Shown here piece by piece: positions 49,701 to 58,808 of a DNA stretch of 64,000 nucleotides (its first letter is position 1; every line of letters starts with the position of its first letter). The stretch spans positions 38,701,380 to 38,765,379 of the forward strand of contig CM046303.1 in the NCBI GenBank assembly GCA_025267735.1. Reading direction: 5' to 3'. Both the position numbers and the translations under genes were made by a program. The notes below the pieces were generated by a model that was given only the letters and a program-made list of their open reading frames with translations, ran no database searches and was not told the DNA's origin. The DNA is from Mactra quadrangularis (lineage: Eukaryota > Mollusca > Bivalvia > Venerida > Mactridae).

Positions 49701-52603
49701 GAACTCTTGCCTACCCGTATGGACCGTTACTTTTTTTCAAGGGTCCAAGAATGAGCGTTTGATACACATATCAGTTTCAAAGTCAAATCGTGAACAAAAT
49801 TGTGGCCGAATATGGATTAAACTTGCTTATCTTCCAGCTATGGTTTCCTACAGGTTTGTTCTTTTGTGCCATGTGCATACCGTCACCTTAATAGGCAAGG
49901 CTTTCCATGGGCTACAACTACTGTCTACACGTACAGGACCGCAACAAGCCAGGATTTTATGGGACTGAGCCATAAGTATTAAAGGAATTTTTGTCATGAT
50001 GCCCGTACTCAGGATTGTTTTGTTTATGATATTGTTGATTACATGGGTAACCTACTTAAGTTTCCATAACTTGGTGTTTAGATGTACAATATACAGCATT
50101 TTTTTATTTATCACTTGGATTTACTGTTCTAGAATTATATCAATATTTCATGTTATTGAAAGGAGATCCAGGTATGTACTGATTCTAGATCATCCTAGAA
50201 TGATTTTAACTTTGTAATGACTCTTTTAGACTTAGAGAACATGCTTAAGGTGTTGCTTGCCCATTTACAATGTATGATTTTTACATGAAATGGTTTCTAC
50301 TACCAATCACCCTCCTACCTCTGATTCTTAATCATTTAGGGCAATTGTCAGTCTCTGACAGAAGTATGTGTCTAGTTATGGATAAACAGCTAAATCAAGA
50401 GATTTAGCCTCTCCAGGAACGGTGACCTATACAATGTGTTGCTATGGTTTAAAACCCAACAATAACAAAAAGAGATGGTAAATATTGACTTGTATATTTT
50501 GTGTAATTGTTAAGAGATGAATTCTTGAGTGAAGATTTCCATGTATTATATCAATCAGTCTTATATGTTCCAAATTAATAGCAGATTGATAATCTATCTG
50601 TAGCATTGTAAAGAAATGTAGATTCATGTACTATAAATGTTTTATAACTCTATTTAGGGCTGCCATTGATAGAAACTTTGTAGCGATATATCGAAAAGCA
50701 AGTATCGGTGATATATCAATATATCAAGTTAGACAAGGAGTGTAATAGAAGCTCCTAGAACTCCAGTATATATGTACAATATATGATGCCCTCATGATGT
50801 TAAGCGTGATGTTAAAAGTTGTTTCATACATAAAACAATCAAACACCTAAAAAAACTATTTTCTTGTTTTTGATACTTAACAGAAAACATTAAAAGATAC
50901 TAAAAAGTCCTATAGTTTATAATTTAATAAAATGCTAGATTGTATTGATGTTCCAAATTGCAAATTGATATCAAATGAGTAATACATTGATATAGTGATT
51001 TCTGATGATGACTCTTCCTCTATTACATATACTTGTATATTATCTGGTAGTGTAAAAGATGTACTGTAAAAGTTATATATCTCCATTAGCTATACTTGTA
51101 TATTATCTGGTAGTGTAAAAGATGTACTGTAAAAGTTATATATCTCCATTAGCTATACTTGTATATTAGCTGGTAGTGTAAAAGATGTACTGTAAAAGTT
51201 ATATATCTCCATTAGCTATACTTGTATATTATCTGGTAGTGTAAAAGATGTACTGTAAAAGTTATATATCTCCATTAGCTATAATTGTATATTAGCTGGT
51301 AGTGTAAAAAGATGTACTGTAAAAGTTATATATCTCCATTAGCTATAATTGTATATTATCAGGTGTTATAAAGACTGGAGAAATGAATCCATCAACCAGA
51401 GAACCATTTACATTAACTGATCTATGTAATAAGTCACTTCCTGTAGATTTATTCTGTTTCCATTGTGAGGTAATTATGATTTTAGTTTAAGTATCTTAAA
51501 GCCTTAGTTTGATTGCCATAATATACACCAACTGCTTATATTTTGTTAGAGTAGTTAAATGACCTGGTACGGTAGCGCTGTTGGTAGTGAGCCGGGGTTA
51601 TGAATCTAGTGTTCCAAAGGGGGTATGGGTTCTAATCCCACAGGGGCAGTTAAAACCTAACATGAAAATTTGAAAATTATAAATATTGTAAATTTTCTTC
51701 ATTAACAAGGTATATGGAGAAGTTTCAGTCCTAGTTATTGACAAGAGTCCAGGAAAGCTAGGTTAAGTGCACTGGATGCAGTAAAATAACCTTAATTTTG
51801 TTGACGTGGCATTAAACCCAGTATTAAAAAAGTAGTTAAATATTGACTTACAACTGTTTGTAAGTTATAGTATCAAAGTTCTTCCTACCTGAATATACCT
51901 GTCTTGATTTTTAGATAACTTCAATAAACATGTAGCGGGCTTAGCGCAAAATGGTCATAACTCACTCACTTTTAAAACATTTTGTGTGCTAAGCCCATGA
52001 TGTTTTCATTGTTAGGTGGGGTTATACAATATTTATGTAATGAATGTAGTTTGGTGACCATTGTTTAATATTTATAAACATATATTTCAGATAGTTCAAG
52101 CAAAGCATACCAAACACTGTAAACTATGTGAAAAGTGTTATTACAGAATGGATCATCATTGTTTATTTCTCATGAAATGTGTTGGATATAATAATCATAC
52201 ACGTTTTGTCTGGTTTCTTATACTGACAGTATTTGTTATGTCCATGTTTGTAGTACAAGCAGCGCTTAGTGTGAGACATATATACCCTGATGACACTTGG
52301 TCAACAATATTATCAAACATGTTTTGGAATGATTGTTGGGTGCCGAGTATGGTATTACTGAACATAGCTAGTATTGTTTGGGCTGCATCTCTTATAAGAT
52401 TTCAGCTCTCTGTAGTTGGGAGAGCTCAGACTACATATTTTCAGCAGAAAATAGTTACATTGACTCCTATAGAACAATTAATGAATGTTATAAATTTCTT
52501 ACAAGGTAAACAATTTTATGCTAAAGATTTTGAGTTTAATGAAAGTCCAATGACAAAACCTTATCCTGTTCAGCCACCAGCTTATCCTGTACAAACTGTG
52601 TAA
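37620..52603 (+). CDS. Ankyrin-repeat DHHC palmitoyltransferase (9 coding exons)
   Basis: Exons 37620-37743, 43122-43368, 45263-45392, 46329-46516, 47297-47536, 49089-49171, 50097-50171, 51363-51469 and 52091-52603 join at GT-AG sites with matching phases into 568 codons plus TAA. About six ankyrin repeats span residues 12-230, a TM region about 265-355, DPG 361-363, and a Cys-rich DHHC domain 394-440 with DHHC at 419-422 (Cys422 the expected acyl-carrying nucleophile). Two TM helices follow, near residues 438-460 and 485-510. The family moves palmitate from acyl-CoA to protein cysteines at the Golgi or other membranes, and the ankyrin part binds substrates. The order matches HIP14/ZDHHC17-ZDHHC13 and yeast Akr1, but the ankyrin part lacks the strongly conserved HIP14 sequence, so no symbol is assigned. 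TTYF replaces the usual TTxE. ATG 37620 is the first plausible start after the transposon end at 37545; an upstream exon is possible. Confidence 0.88.
39250..40043. mobile_element. Non-autonomous DNA transposon, ~50-bp TIRs, 9-bp TSD
   Basis: The left end GAGTCAGACTATTTACCCC runs into three ACCCCAAGAC motifs. The right end is the inverted copy (GGGGTAATTAGACTGACCGT). TAAGTAGCA stands on both sides (39241-39249, 40044-40052), a perfect 9-bp duplication. Long TIRs with a 9-bp duplication suggest Mutator-like or Merlin. No transposase ORF inside. Confidence 0.82.
41036..42335. mobile_element. Degenerate mariner-like element, 1300 bp
   Basis: CGAGAGGTGTTCAACTTATA at the left and TATAAGTTGAACGCCTCTCG at the right are inverted copies; the TIR is about 28 bp with one mismatch, flanked by TA on each side. 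Length (1300 bp), TIR size and TA target match mariner elements. No transposase frame could be recognised on either strand, so the coding part is eroded or replaced. Confidence 0.75.
43122..43368 (+). CDS. Exon 2 (ankyrin repeats)
   Basis: Acceptor TTTTCAG|GC and donor GT|GTAAGT. It encodes GQTALHRACLTGDV, SETPVHYACKRG and GKTPAHNAALTGS, three canonical repeat cores spaced 33-34 residues. Confidence 0.92.
43369..45262 (+). other. Intron 2
   Basis: AT-rich. Around 44550-44700 the motif ATACCAG recurs many times in a degenerate low-complexity stretch, and a short TA run lies near 44893-44912. No exon or RNA gene seen. Confidence 0.7.
45263..45392 (+). CDS. Exon 3 (ankyrin repeat)
   Basis: Acceptor TTTCAAAG|C and donor AAAAAT|GTAAGT. 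Using the AG at 45262 completes the codon left by exon 2 and gives exactly 33 residues from the TPAH core of exon 2 to the SPLH core here. The AG at 45278 would break the phase with the GTAAGT donor of exon 2. Confidence 0.9.
46329..46516 (+). CDS. Exon 4 (ankyrin repeat and linker)
   Basis: Acceptor TTTTACTAG|AG and donor GAAGG|GTGAGAG. It encodes NGDTALHICVREGYAHGAW and KSGQTPVDMI, the last ankyrin repeats before the membrane region. Confidence 0.92.
47076..47228 (-). repeat. tRNA-derived SINE in intron 4, minus strand
   Basis: On the minus strand: GTGGGCGTGGCCGAGAGGTT (A-box region of Leu/Ser type), GGTTCAAATCCCATCC (B box), and a CCTTGAGCAAGAA body block. That block is shared with other bivalve SINEs and with 47670-47950. 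Confidence 0.65.
47297..47536 (+). CDS. Exon 5 (first membrane segments)
   Basis: Acceptor TTTTCAG|A and donor AGCAG|GTATGTG. It encodes two hydrophobic stretches, VWYMYLLMPFFVYAISIPVA and GIIFGLSLGYIIRFI, the first TM helices after the ankyrin domain. Confidence 0.92.
47670..47950 (-). repeat. SINE-like repeat in intron 5
   Basis: Contains a CCCATTTCCATCTGGGTGGA hairpin block, TTTCTTGCTCAAGG and, on the minus strand, a GTTTGAAACCC B-box-like site. This body arrangement is seen in conserved-core animal SINEs. Ends not defined. Confidence 0.5.
48339..48600. mobile_element. MITE (Tc1/mariner-like), copy 2, intron 5
   Basis: GTATAGTGC..GCACAATAC outer ends and TTGACCCGACCTGACCTTT.. with its inverted copy AAAGGTCAGGTCGTGGTCAA inside. 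Sister of 10662-10922. Confidence 0.72.
49089..49171 (+). CDS. Exon 6 (membrane segment)
   Basis: Acceptor CTTACAG|A and donor CCTATT|GTATCC. It encodes WDNPVYAGMFAAGIFHTILV followed by YYWTVAY. The donor is weak but it is the only one that keeps phase with exon 7. Confidence 0.85.
49614..49967. mobile_element. Candidate MITE with 12-bp TIRs in intron 6
   Basis: CAGTCCCATAAA and TTTATGGGACTG are inverted copies 354 bp apart. The left part is unusually GC-rich for this window, with repeats of CCGTGAGGGCAC / CCGTACGAGCAC. No target duplication seen, so the boundary is tentative. Confidence 0.5.
50097..50171 (+). CDS. Exon 7 (membrane segment and DPG motif)
   Basis: Acceptor ATATACAG|CA and donor CCAG|GTATGT. 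It encodes FFYLSLGFTVLELYQYFMLL then KGDP, with G completed by exon 8. The DPG motif just after a TM helix is a hallmark of DHHC acyltransferases, which supports this short exon. Confidence 0.9.
50284..50470 (+). repeat. SINE family 1, 5'-truncated, intron 7
   Basis: Shares CTCTGATTCTTAATCATTTA, ACAGCTAAATCAAGAGATTT, and the CTATACAATGTGTTGCTATGG tail with the family 1 copies. The tRNA-like head is missing. Confidence 0.65.
51031..51362 (+). repeat. 63-bp tandem repeat ending at a splice acceptor
   Basis: The block (ACTTGTATATTA..) starts at 51031, 51094, 51157, 51220, 51283 and 51347. The last, partial unit runs into the acceptor ATTATCAG of exon 8. The start of exon 8 (GTGTTATAAAGACTGGAG) is itself similar to the unit's GTAGTGTAAAAGATGTACTG. 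Confidence 0.85.
51363..51469 (+). CDS. Exon 8 (start of the Cys-rich domain)
   Basis: Acceptor TTATCAG|GT and donor GTGAG|GTAATT. It encodes VIKTGEMNPSTREPFTLTDL and ends VDLFCFHCE, supplying the first C-x2-C pair of the zinc-binding DHHC-CRD. Confidence 0.92.
51561..51830 (+). repeat. tRNA-derived SINE, family 2, full length with 11-bp TSD, intron 8
   Basis: Head with GTAGCGCTGTTGGTAGTGAG (A-box region) and GGGTTCTAATCCC (B box). The tail is GTGGCATTAAACCCAGTATT plus As. AGTAGTTAAAT lies on both sides (51550-51560, 51831-51841). The truncated relative is at 4771-4960. Confidence 0.82.
52091..52603 (+). CDS. Exon 9 (DHHC core, last membrane helices, C-terminus)
   Basis: Acceptor ATTTCAG|ATA; stop TAA at 52601-52603. 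It encodes KHTKHCKLCEKCYYRMDHHC followed by LFLMKCVGYNNHTRF (the DHHC signature with its zinc ligands), two hydrophobic helices and a short Pro/Tyr tail (PYPVQPPAYPVQ). No AATAAA or ATTAAA occurs before the transposon at 52880; a TATAAA variant lies near 52634 and ATTAAA at 52946-52951 inside the element. Confidence 0.95.
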   Translation: MVQAKHTKHCKLCEKCYYRMDHHCLFLMKCVGYNNHTRFVWFLILTVFVMSMFVVQAALSVRHIYPDDTWSTILSNMFWNDCWVPSMVLLNIASIVWAASLIRFQLSVVGRAQTTYFQQKIVTLTPIEQLMNVINFLQGKQFYAKDFEFNESPMTKPYPVQPPAYPVQTV

Positions 52604-52879
52604 TTTATTATTGCTTATCTATATTTATTTATTGTTATAAACATACAGCTGAAACTTCTTTCATTGCCATTCACTTACATTTATATAGTAAAAGCAGTAT
52701 TTTATGTATTTATGTTATTGGACTTGTGTCTGTACTCCTGTCCATATCTTTTGTTACTGAAATATTTTATTCATGTACGTACAGTACCCACCAAAAGTTT
52801 GGAGACATTTTCACTTTATAAGCCTACTGCATAGGTTTTGATATTTGATTACCATTTATTTTGCATGCTTTCAATTTTT

Positions 52880-55110
52880 AGCTCGACTTTACGAAGTAAA
52901 TGGAGAGCTCTCCTACTTGCCCTAGCGTCCGCGTCCACATTTCTGATTAAAATTTTTGTGCAGTAAAATATTTTTTCTATAACTTTTTTATTTCTTAAGG
53001 TATCAACTTTAAACTTTAAATATATGTTCCTTATTATCAACCACATCTCATGTGACAAGGTTCATAACTCCAAATACATTTTTATTAGAGTTATTTCCCC
53101 TTGAACTTAGAGTTTTCTTTAAAAAATGCTTGTTTTTACTGCAACTGTTTTATTTCCTTAGGTATCAACTTCAAACTTTAAATGTATGATTGTTCCTTAT
53201 TATCAACCTTATCTCATGTGACAAGGTTCATAATTCCAAATACATTAGTTTCTGAATTATCCCCCCTTGAACTTAGAGTTGTCTTTAAAAAATGCTTGTT
53301 TTTACTGCAACTGTTTTATTAGCCGGATTTTTCAACGAAAAAATTCAGCTAATAGTTTGGTGAACACGGGCGGGCGAGTCGGCGGGCGTCCGGTGTCGTT
53401 ATCAATTGCGTTAAAGTTTTTAATGTACCATATATTTCTGCCATTTAAAGTCAGATCTCTAGGAAACTTTATACAATGATAACATACCATGTGATGTACA
53501 GAATTAGACAGTATTCGCAACTCTACCTTGCTTAATTATGAATTATTGCCCTTTGTAAATTTGGGTGTCTGGTGTCGTTAACAATTGCGTTAAAGTTTTT
53601 AATTTAGCATATATTTCTGCCATTTATTGTCAGATTTTTATGAAACTTCATACAATGATAACATACCATGTGATGAACAGATTAAGATAGTAACCACAAC
53701 TCTACCTGGCTTAAAAATGGATTATTTCCCTTTGTTTTTTTTGTGTTAAAGTTTTCAAATTGTTGGATATCTCTGCCATTTGTGGTTAGATGTTTATGAA
53801 ATTTCATACAATAATTCCATACCATCTGTTGCAAAGAATTAGACAGTAACCACAACTCTACCTGGCTTAATTATGGATTATTTCCCTTTGTAATTTTTGC
53901 ATTGAATTTCAAATTGTTTGATATCTCTGCCATTTCTGGTTAGATGTTTACGAAATTTCATACAATGATTACATACCATCTGTTGAAAAGAATTAGACAG
54001 TAATGGCAACTCTACCTGGCTTAATAATGGATTATTTCCCTTTGTTTTTTGCGTTAAAGTTTTCAAATTGTTGGATATCTCTGCCATTTATGGTTAGATG
54101 TTTATGAAATTTCATACAATGATTACATACGATCTGTTGAAAAGAATTAGACAGTAACAGCAACTCCACCTGGCTTAATAATGGATTATTTCCCTTTGTT
54201 TTTTTGCATTAAATTTTTCAAATTGTTGGATATCTCTGTTATTTATGGTTTGATGTTTACGAAATTTCATACAATGATTACATATCATCTGTTGAAAAGA
54301 ATTAGACAGTAACCGCTACTCTACCTGGCTTAATAATGGATTATTTCCCTTTGTTATTTTTGTGTTATAGTTTTCAAATTGTTGGATATCTCTGCCATTT
54401 CTGGTTAGATGTTTATGAAATTTCATACAATGATTACATACGATATGTTGAAAAGAATTAGACAGTAACCACATCTCTACCTGGCTAAAAAATGGATAAT
54501 TTCTCTTTGTTATTTTTGTGTTAAAGCTTTCAAATTGTTAGGTATCTCTGCCATTTATGGTTAGATTATTAGGAAATTTCATACAATGATTACATACCAT
54601 CTGTTGAAAGAATTAGACAGTAACGGCAACTCTACTTGGCTTAAATATGGATTATTTCCCTTTGTATTTTTTATGTTTAAGTTTTCAGTATGTTGGATCT
54701 CTCCAATAGCAAGTATTCTGGCATTTTTCAGTCATATTTTCCCGCCATTTTGTTTCAACAATTTCACCATTTGCCATACAAGGTTTTTTTTTAACAAAAT
54801 TCTCTCGCCTCCCAGAGCAAAATGTGGCTCCCACATTATCTTTCTTGTTTCCTTAGGTATCAACTTCAAACTTTAAATATATGTTCCTTATTATCAAACA
54901 CGTCTCATGTGACAAGATTCATAACTCCAAGTATATTTTTTTCTGAATTTTCTCTCCTTGAACTAAGAGTTTTCTTTAATTTTTCTTTAATTTTAAATTT
55001 GTTAAGGTTATGTTATCAAATTTTAAAATGTGTTTCTTTATTATCTATGACATCTCCTGTGACAAATACTTACTTAGTCGAGCATGCTGTCTCCTCTGAC
55101 AGCTCTTGTT
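52880..55110 (+). mobile_element. HINE-like tandem-array element, family A, interrupted
   Basis: The start AGCTCGACTTTACGAAGTAA lies after a TTTTT run, followed by a GCGTCCGCGTCC tract and units of roughly 150 bp (core TTTATTTCCTTAGGTATCAAC). The end is TAGTCGAG, the hairpin GCTGTC-TCCTCT-GACAGC and TCTTGTT. The copy is split by a family B element (53321-54848). It begins 277 bp after the stop codon of the acyltransferase gene. Confidence 0.75.
53321..54848 (+). mobile_element. HINE-like element, family B copy 2, nested in family A
   Basis: Same 5' end (AGCCGGATTTTTCAACG), GGGCGGGCG tract, ~155-bp units and 3' hairpin AATGTGG-CTC-CCACATT plus CTTGTT as 6252-7873. The inner copy of the sub-terminal repeat near the 3' end has been lost. 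The flanks join into GTTTTATT|TCCTTAGG, exactly the uninterrupted sequence of the previous family A unit. Confidence 0.85.
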
Positions 55111-55260
55111 GCTTATTTTGTTTGTTATGGTACTATTTGTGGTTGAGACTACCAAAGAAGCTTAAAATCTATGTTAAAGAAAGAATAACATTTAATTTGG
55201 TTTTGGAGGCTTTCGGAAATCAGATGCTAAATCTTATAAATGTGATGCATTCACAATTTT

Positions 55261-55555
55261 TATACCCCCGCTTCGAAGAAGAGGGGGGTATACTGTTTTA
55301 CCCTTGTCCGTGCGTGCGTGCGTGTGTGCGTGCGTGCGTGCGTCCGTCCGTCCGTCCGTTACAAAATTTCCGTCACAGTTTTCTCAGCAACTATACCATC
55401 CAGCAGCCTGAAACTTTGCATATTGCTTCATCCTATAGTCCCATGTGGTGTAAAGCGATTTCATGCTCCTTACTCATCTACTTCCTGTTTGTCGCATATT
55501 TTTAGATTTTGGCGGGGGTATCACTAGTGAGCATTAGCTCACAGATTTACTTGTT
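55261..55555 (+). mobile_element. HINE-like element, family C
   Basis: Starts after TTTT with TATACCCCCGC, in a hairpin with AGAGGGGGGTATA, then a GTGCGTGC/GTCCGTCC tract and a short unique body. It ends with the inverted partner GCGGGGGTAT, the hairpin GTGAGC-ATT-AGCTCAC and ATTTACTTGTT. No tandem array is present, so this resembles a single-unit member. Confidence 0.72.
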
Positions 55556-55976
55556 TTCATTAATTCATCAATCATATTAAGCATATTAAAAATAATGGTT
55601 TTACCAAAAACAAATATCAATGACATAAAAATAAAATTTGATTTTTCTTAGTCTCAAAAATGTTGATGGGTACTGTATGTACCTACCTTTTGTTAGAGTT
55701 TTTTAACACATCATTCTACATCCTTACTATTATCTAAATGAAATATTTTTATTGCTTAGTTCAAACCTATTTCTTCCAATGTACATACAGTGTACATGTA
55801 CTTTGTTTATCTCAATCTATAGTTTCTCAAGTTATTAATTGATCATAGATATTTGAACAATATCCTATTCAATTTTAAAACCATGTAAAATTTTATTACA
55901 GATTAATGTTCAGATTATTTGTTGAGTATCAACTTAAAGTATAACTTATGTTCTGAAAACACTTATCATGCTAAGC

Positions 55977-56060
55977 TGCCTGGCTAGCTCAGTTGGCAGT
56001 GAGTCATTTTATCCAGGGGTTGTGGGTTTAATTCCTAGACAGGCATACTTTTCTGGACTT
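55977..56060 (+). repeat. SINE family 1 head, truncated
   Basis: CTGGCTAGCTCAGTTGGCAG and GGGTTTAATTCC are the A- and B-box-like blocks. The body is missing after about 56060. Confidence 0.65.
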
Positions 56061-56097
56061 AAACTCTCCCTATTAGTTTATTCAGCCAAATAGTTGC

Positions 56098-56125
56098 TCA
56101 AATATAAGTTGAACACCTCTCATAT
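56098..56125 (-). repeat. Solo terminal repeat of the intron 1 mariner family
   Basis: CTCAAATATAAGTTGAACACC continuing TCTCATA matches the right end of the element at 41036-42335. No partner end is seen nearby. Confidence 0.6.
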
Positions 56126-56722
56126 TATTTATTTTTGCTCCAGCATGCATGCATGCACACCCTCACACATTTCTTATAAGGCTTAAAAATAAAAAAAATA
56201 GGCGTTAATGTTTTTTTTCTTTGTTAATATAAGTTTAAAAATTTATTATTCTTTTATGAAAGACCTAAATTTGTAAGTGGGCAGTCCCCTCCAAAATACC
56301 TTAAAGAAATTACTTTTTAAGATCTTCAATTAACTTTACCATAGACATATTAAACAAGACCGACTAATGTATTGATTTACTGTATACACTTACTCATACT
56401 ATAGACAACCATCTTGGAAAAGCTAAGGGTAACGGAATAGAAATCTTCTTGTCTTAAACCATAAGGCCTAAAGCTTTAATATTTTAACATATGGCATCTG
56501 TAACTGTTATTGGCCTACTGCAGTTCCTTGTTAGACTCTAGCCTTCCATTATTGTTATCCTTGACTCATCTACAAATAGTGCTAAATCCATCTGCTCATG
56601 TTGGGTTTACCTCTCAGAGCGTATTCAATATTTCAGTTACTTCTTGTGCCTACACTATTATTTTAATATATGCATAAACTTCTTCATGCTTTAGCTTGAA
56701 CACATAGTCCCCCATTACTTTT

Positions 56723-57350
56723 TATATGCCCGAAAGAATTTCGGACATATTATGTTATACCCCCTGGCGTCCGTCCATCCGTCTGTTAGCAATTTGGTTT
56801 CCGGAGCATAACTTAAGTTCCATTTGGCCCACAATATTCAAACTTCATAGGATGATTTCCATATCGGGTAGAAGACCCCTATTGATTTTGGGGTCACAAG
56901 GTCAAAGGTCAAGGTCACTATTACCTTAAAACTGAAAACAGTTTCCGGAGCATAACTTAAGTTCCATTTGGTCCACAATATTCAAACTTCATACAATGAT
57001 TGTCCATATCGGGCAGAAGACCCCTATTGATTTTGGGGTCACATATGATGATTGTCTATATCGGGTAGAAGACCCCTTTTGATTTTGGGGTCACAAGGTC
57101 AAAGGTCAAGGTCACTATTACCTTAAAACTGAAAACAGTTTCCGAAGCATATCTTATGTTTCATTTGGCCCACAGTATTCAAACTTCATGGGAGGATTGT
57201 CAATGGTATCTTTTTTCTCTACTTTGTTTTCCACAGTTATTCATAATATGATAATCATATGAAATATTCTCATGTCTTACAAATGCTTCATCTTAACTAA
57301 AAAATCAACACTTTCGGGCATATAATGCTCCGCCTAGCGGTGCTCTTGTT
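56723..57350 (+). mobile_element. HINE-like tandem-array element, family P copy 3
   Basis: TATATGCCCGAAAG at the start and CTTTCGGGCATATA at the end are perfect 14-bp inverted copies. The first also forms the hairpin CCCGAAA..TTTCGG. Roughly three units of about 140 bp carry GGTCAAAGGTCAAGGTCAC. The end is the hairpin GCTCCGC-CTA-GCGGTGC plus TCTTGTT. Confidence 0.8.
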
Positions 57351-57733
57351 ATGAGATGAGGTCATCAAAAATGATGTAACATCTCAGTGCTAATAAACGC
57401 TTGTGTTTTCATGCAAAAAGCTTCTTTACATGTAGTTACATGTCAAAATTGTTCAAACTATGCCCCTTGGGTCAATATTGGCCCCACCCCTGTGGTCAAC
57501 AGTTTCAAAAAAGTAAACATTTAACAATCTTTTTGTGTAAAATCGTAAGCCTAAAGTTTTCATAGTTGATATGATACTCCAGCTTAAGGTTCTCTAAACT
57601 GATGGTTCAACTATGCCCCGTGGTATGATGTATTATTGGTTGGGGGGGGCACAGGTTTAAAACTATATTATAGTCTGACAATATTAACCTGAGCTTGACC
57701 TTTATGCAAGAATATATTAAACCCAGTATTTTT

Positions 57734-58808
57734 AGATCGACTATTCGAAGAATAGTAAGAGCTATCCTACTCACCCCGGCGTCGGTTAAAGTTTTTTAAA
57801 AAGGCTATTATCTTGTATACAGTCAAAGATATTTGCTTCAAACCTCACATACTTACTTACTGTGACACAGGGCATATCCCTGACAAGTTACATAACTCTG
57901 TCAACAGTAATTTCAGAGTTATGCCCCTTTTCCACTTAGAAATTTTGGTTAAAGTATGCATGCAAGCCCTTATCTCCAAAACTAATTCAGATATCAGTTT
58001 CAAAATTCTCACAAATATTAACGATGATAATGAGAGCTTGTATCAACTAGTGCCATAACTCTATAAAGCTTTCTGGCAAAATTATGCCCCTCTTTGGACT
58101 TGGAAAATCTTTGTTACACTTCTGCATGACAGTTGCTATCTCCAAAACTAACTCACATATCAAGTTGAAACCTCACACAGATACTTAGTATAAAAATATG
58201 AGGTCGTATCACTAGGTCCCATAACTCTATGTAGTTTTTTCAACAGAATTATGCCCCTTTTTGGACTAAGAAAATCTTGGTGTAAGTTCTTATCTCCAAA
58301 ACTAACTAACATATCACTTTAAAACTTCTCACAAACATTTAGGCTAAATATCCGAGCTTGTATCAACAAGTGCCATAACTATATGAAGCTTTATTACAAA
58401 ATTATCCTCCTTTATCGACTTACAAAATGTTGCTTTAACTTTCCAATGTAAGTTGCTTTCTCCAAAAGTAACTCAGATATCGGTTTGAAACTTCACACAA
58501 ATACTAACTATGAACATATGAGCTTCTATCACTAGGTCCCATAACTCTATGTACTTTTTGGAAAGAATTATGCCCCTTTGTGGACTTAGGGACTTACATG
58601 CAATACTTTTTGGACTTATATGTTTTAAGTTTTGAATGCAACTTCGTTCTGCAAAGCTTTCACAGGTGACAGATTCTTACCATACTCTTATGCAATTGTT
58701 TGCTTATATCAACCAAGTTTACATGATATTGTGCACTGCCTATCACATTGCTTTCTTCTAGCATTATTCGAATAGTTGAGCATTGGCTGTCTTGCGGACA
58801 GCTCTTGT
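57734..58808 (+). mobile_element. HINE-like tandem-array element, family D
   Basis: Starts AGATCGACTATTCGAAGAATAG after TTTT. The body is about six diverged units of roughly 155 bp (core CTATCTCCAAAACTAACTCA). It ends TTCGAATAGTTGAG, the inverted partner of the start, then the hairpin GCTGTC-TTGCG-GACAGC and TCTTGT. Confidence 0.78.

Noticed and set aside
49207..50217. Open frames of 60-98 codons in intron 6 as separate genes
   Set aside because: No domain, no codon pattern, and the frame through 50097-50171 that fits the acyltransferase is a different one.
51933..52010. GGGCTTAGCGCAAAATG..CATTTTGTGTGCTAAGCCC as a regulatory hairpin of the acyltransferase
   Set aside because: Related sequence at 25921-25985 shows it is a dispersed repeat; its position in intron 8 is likely incidental.
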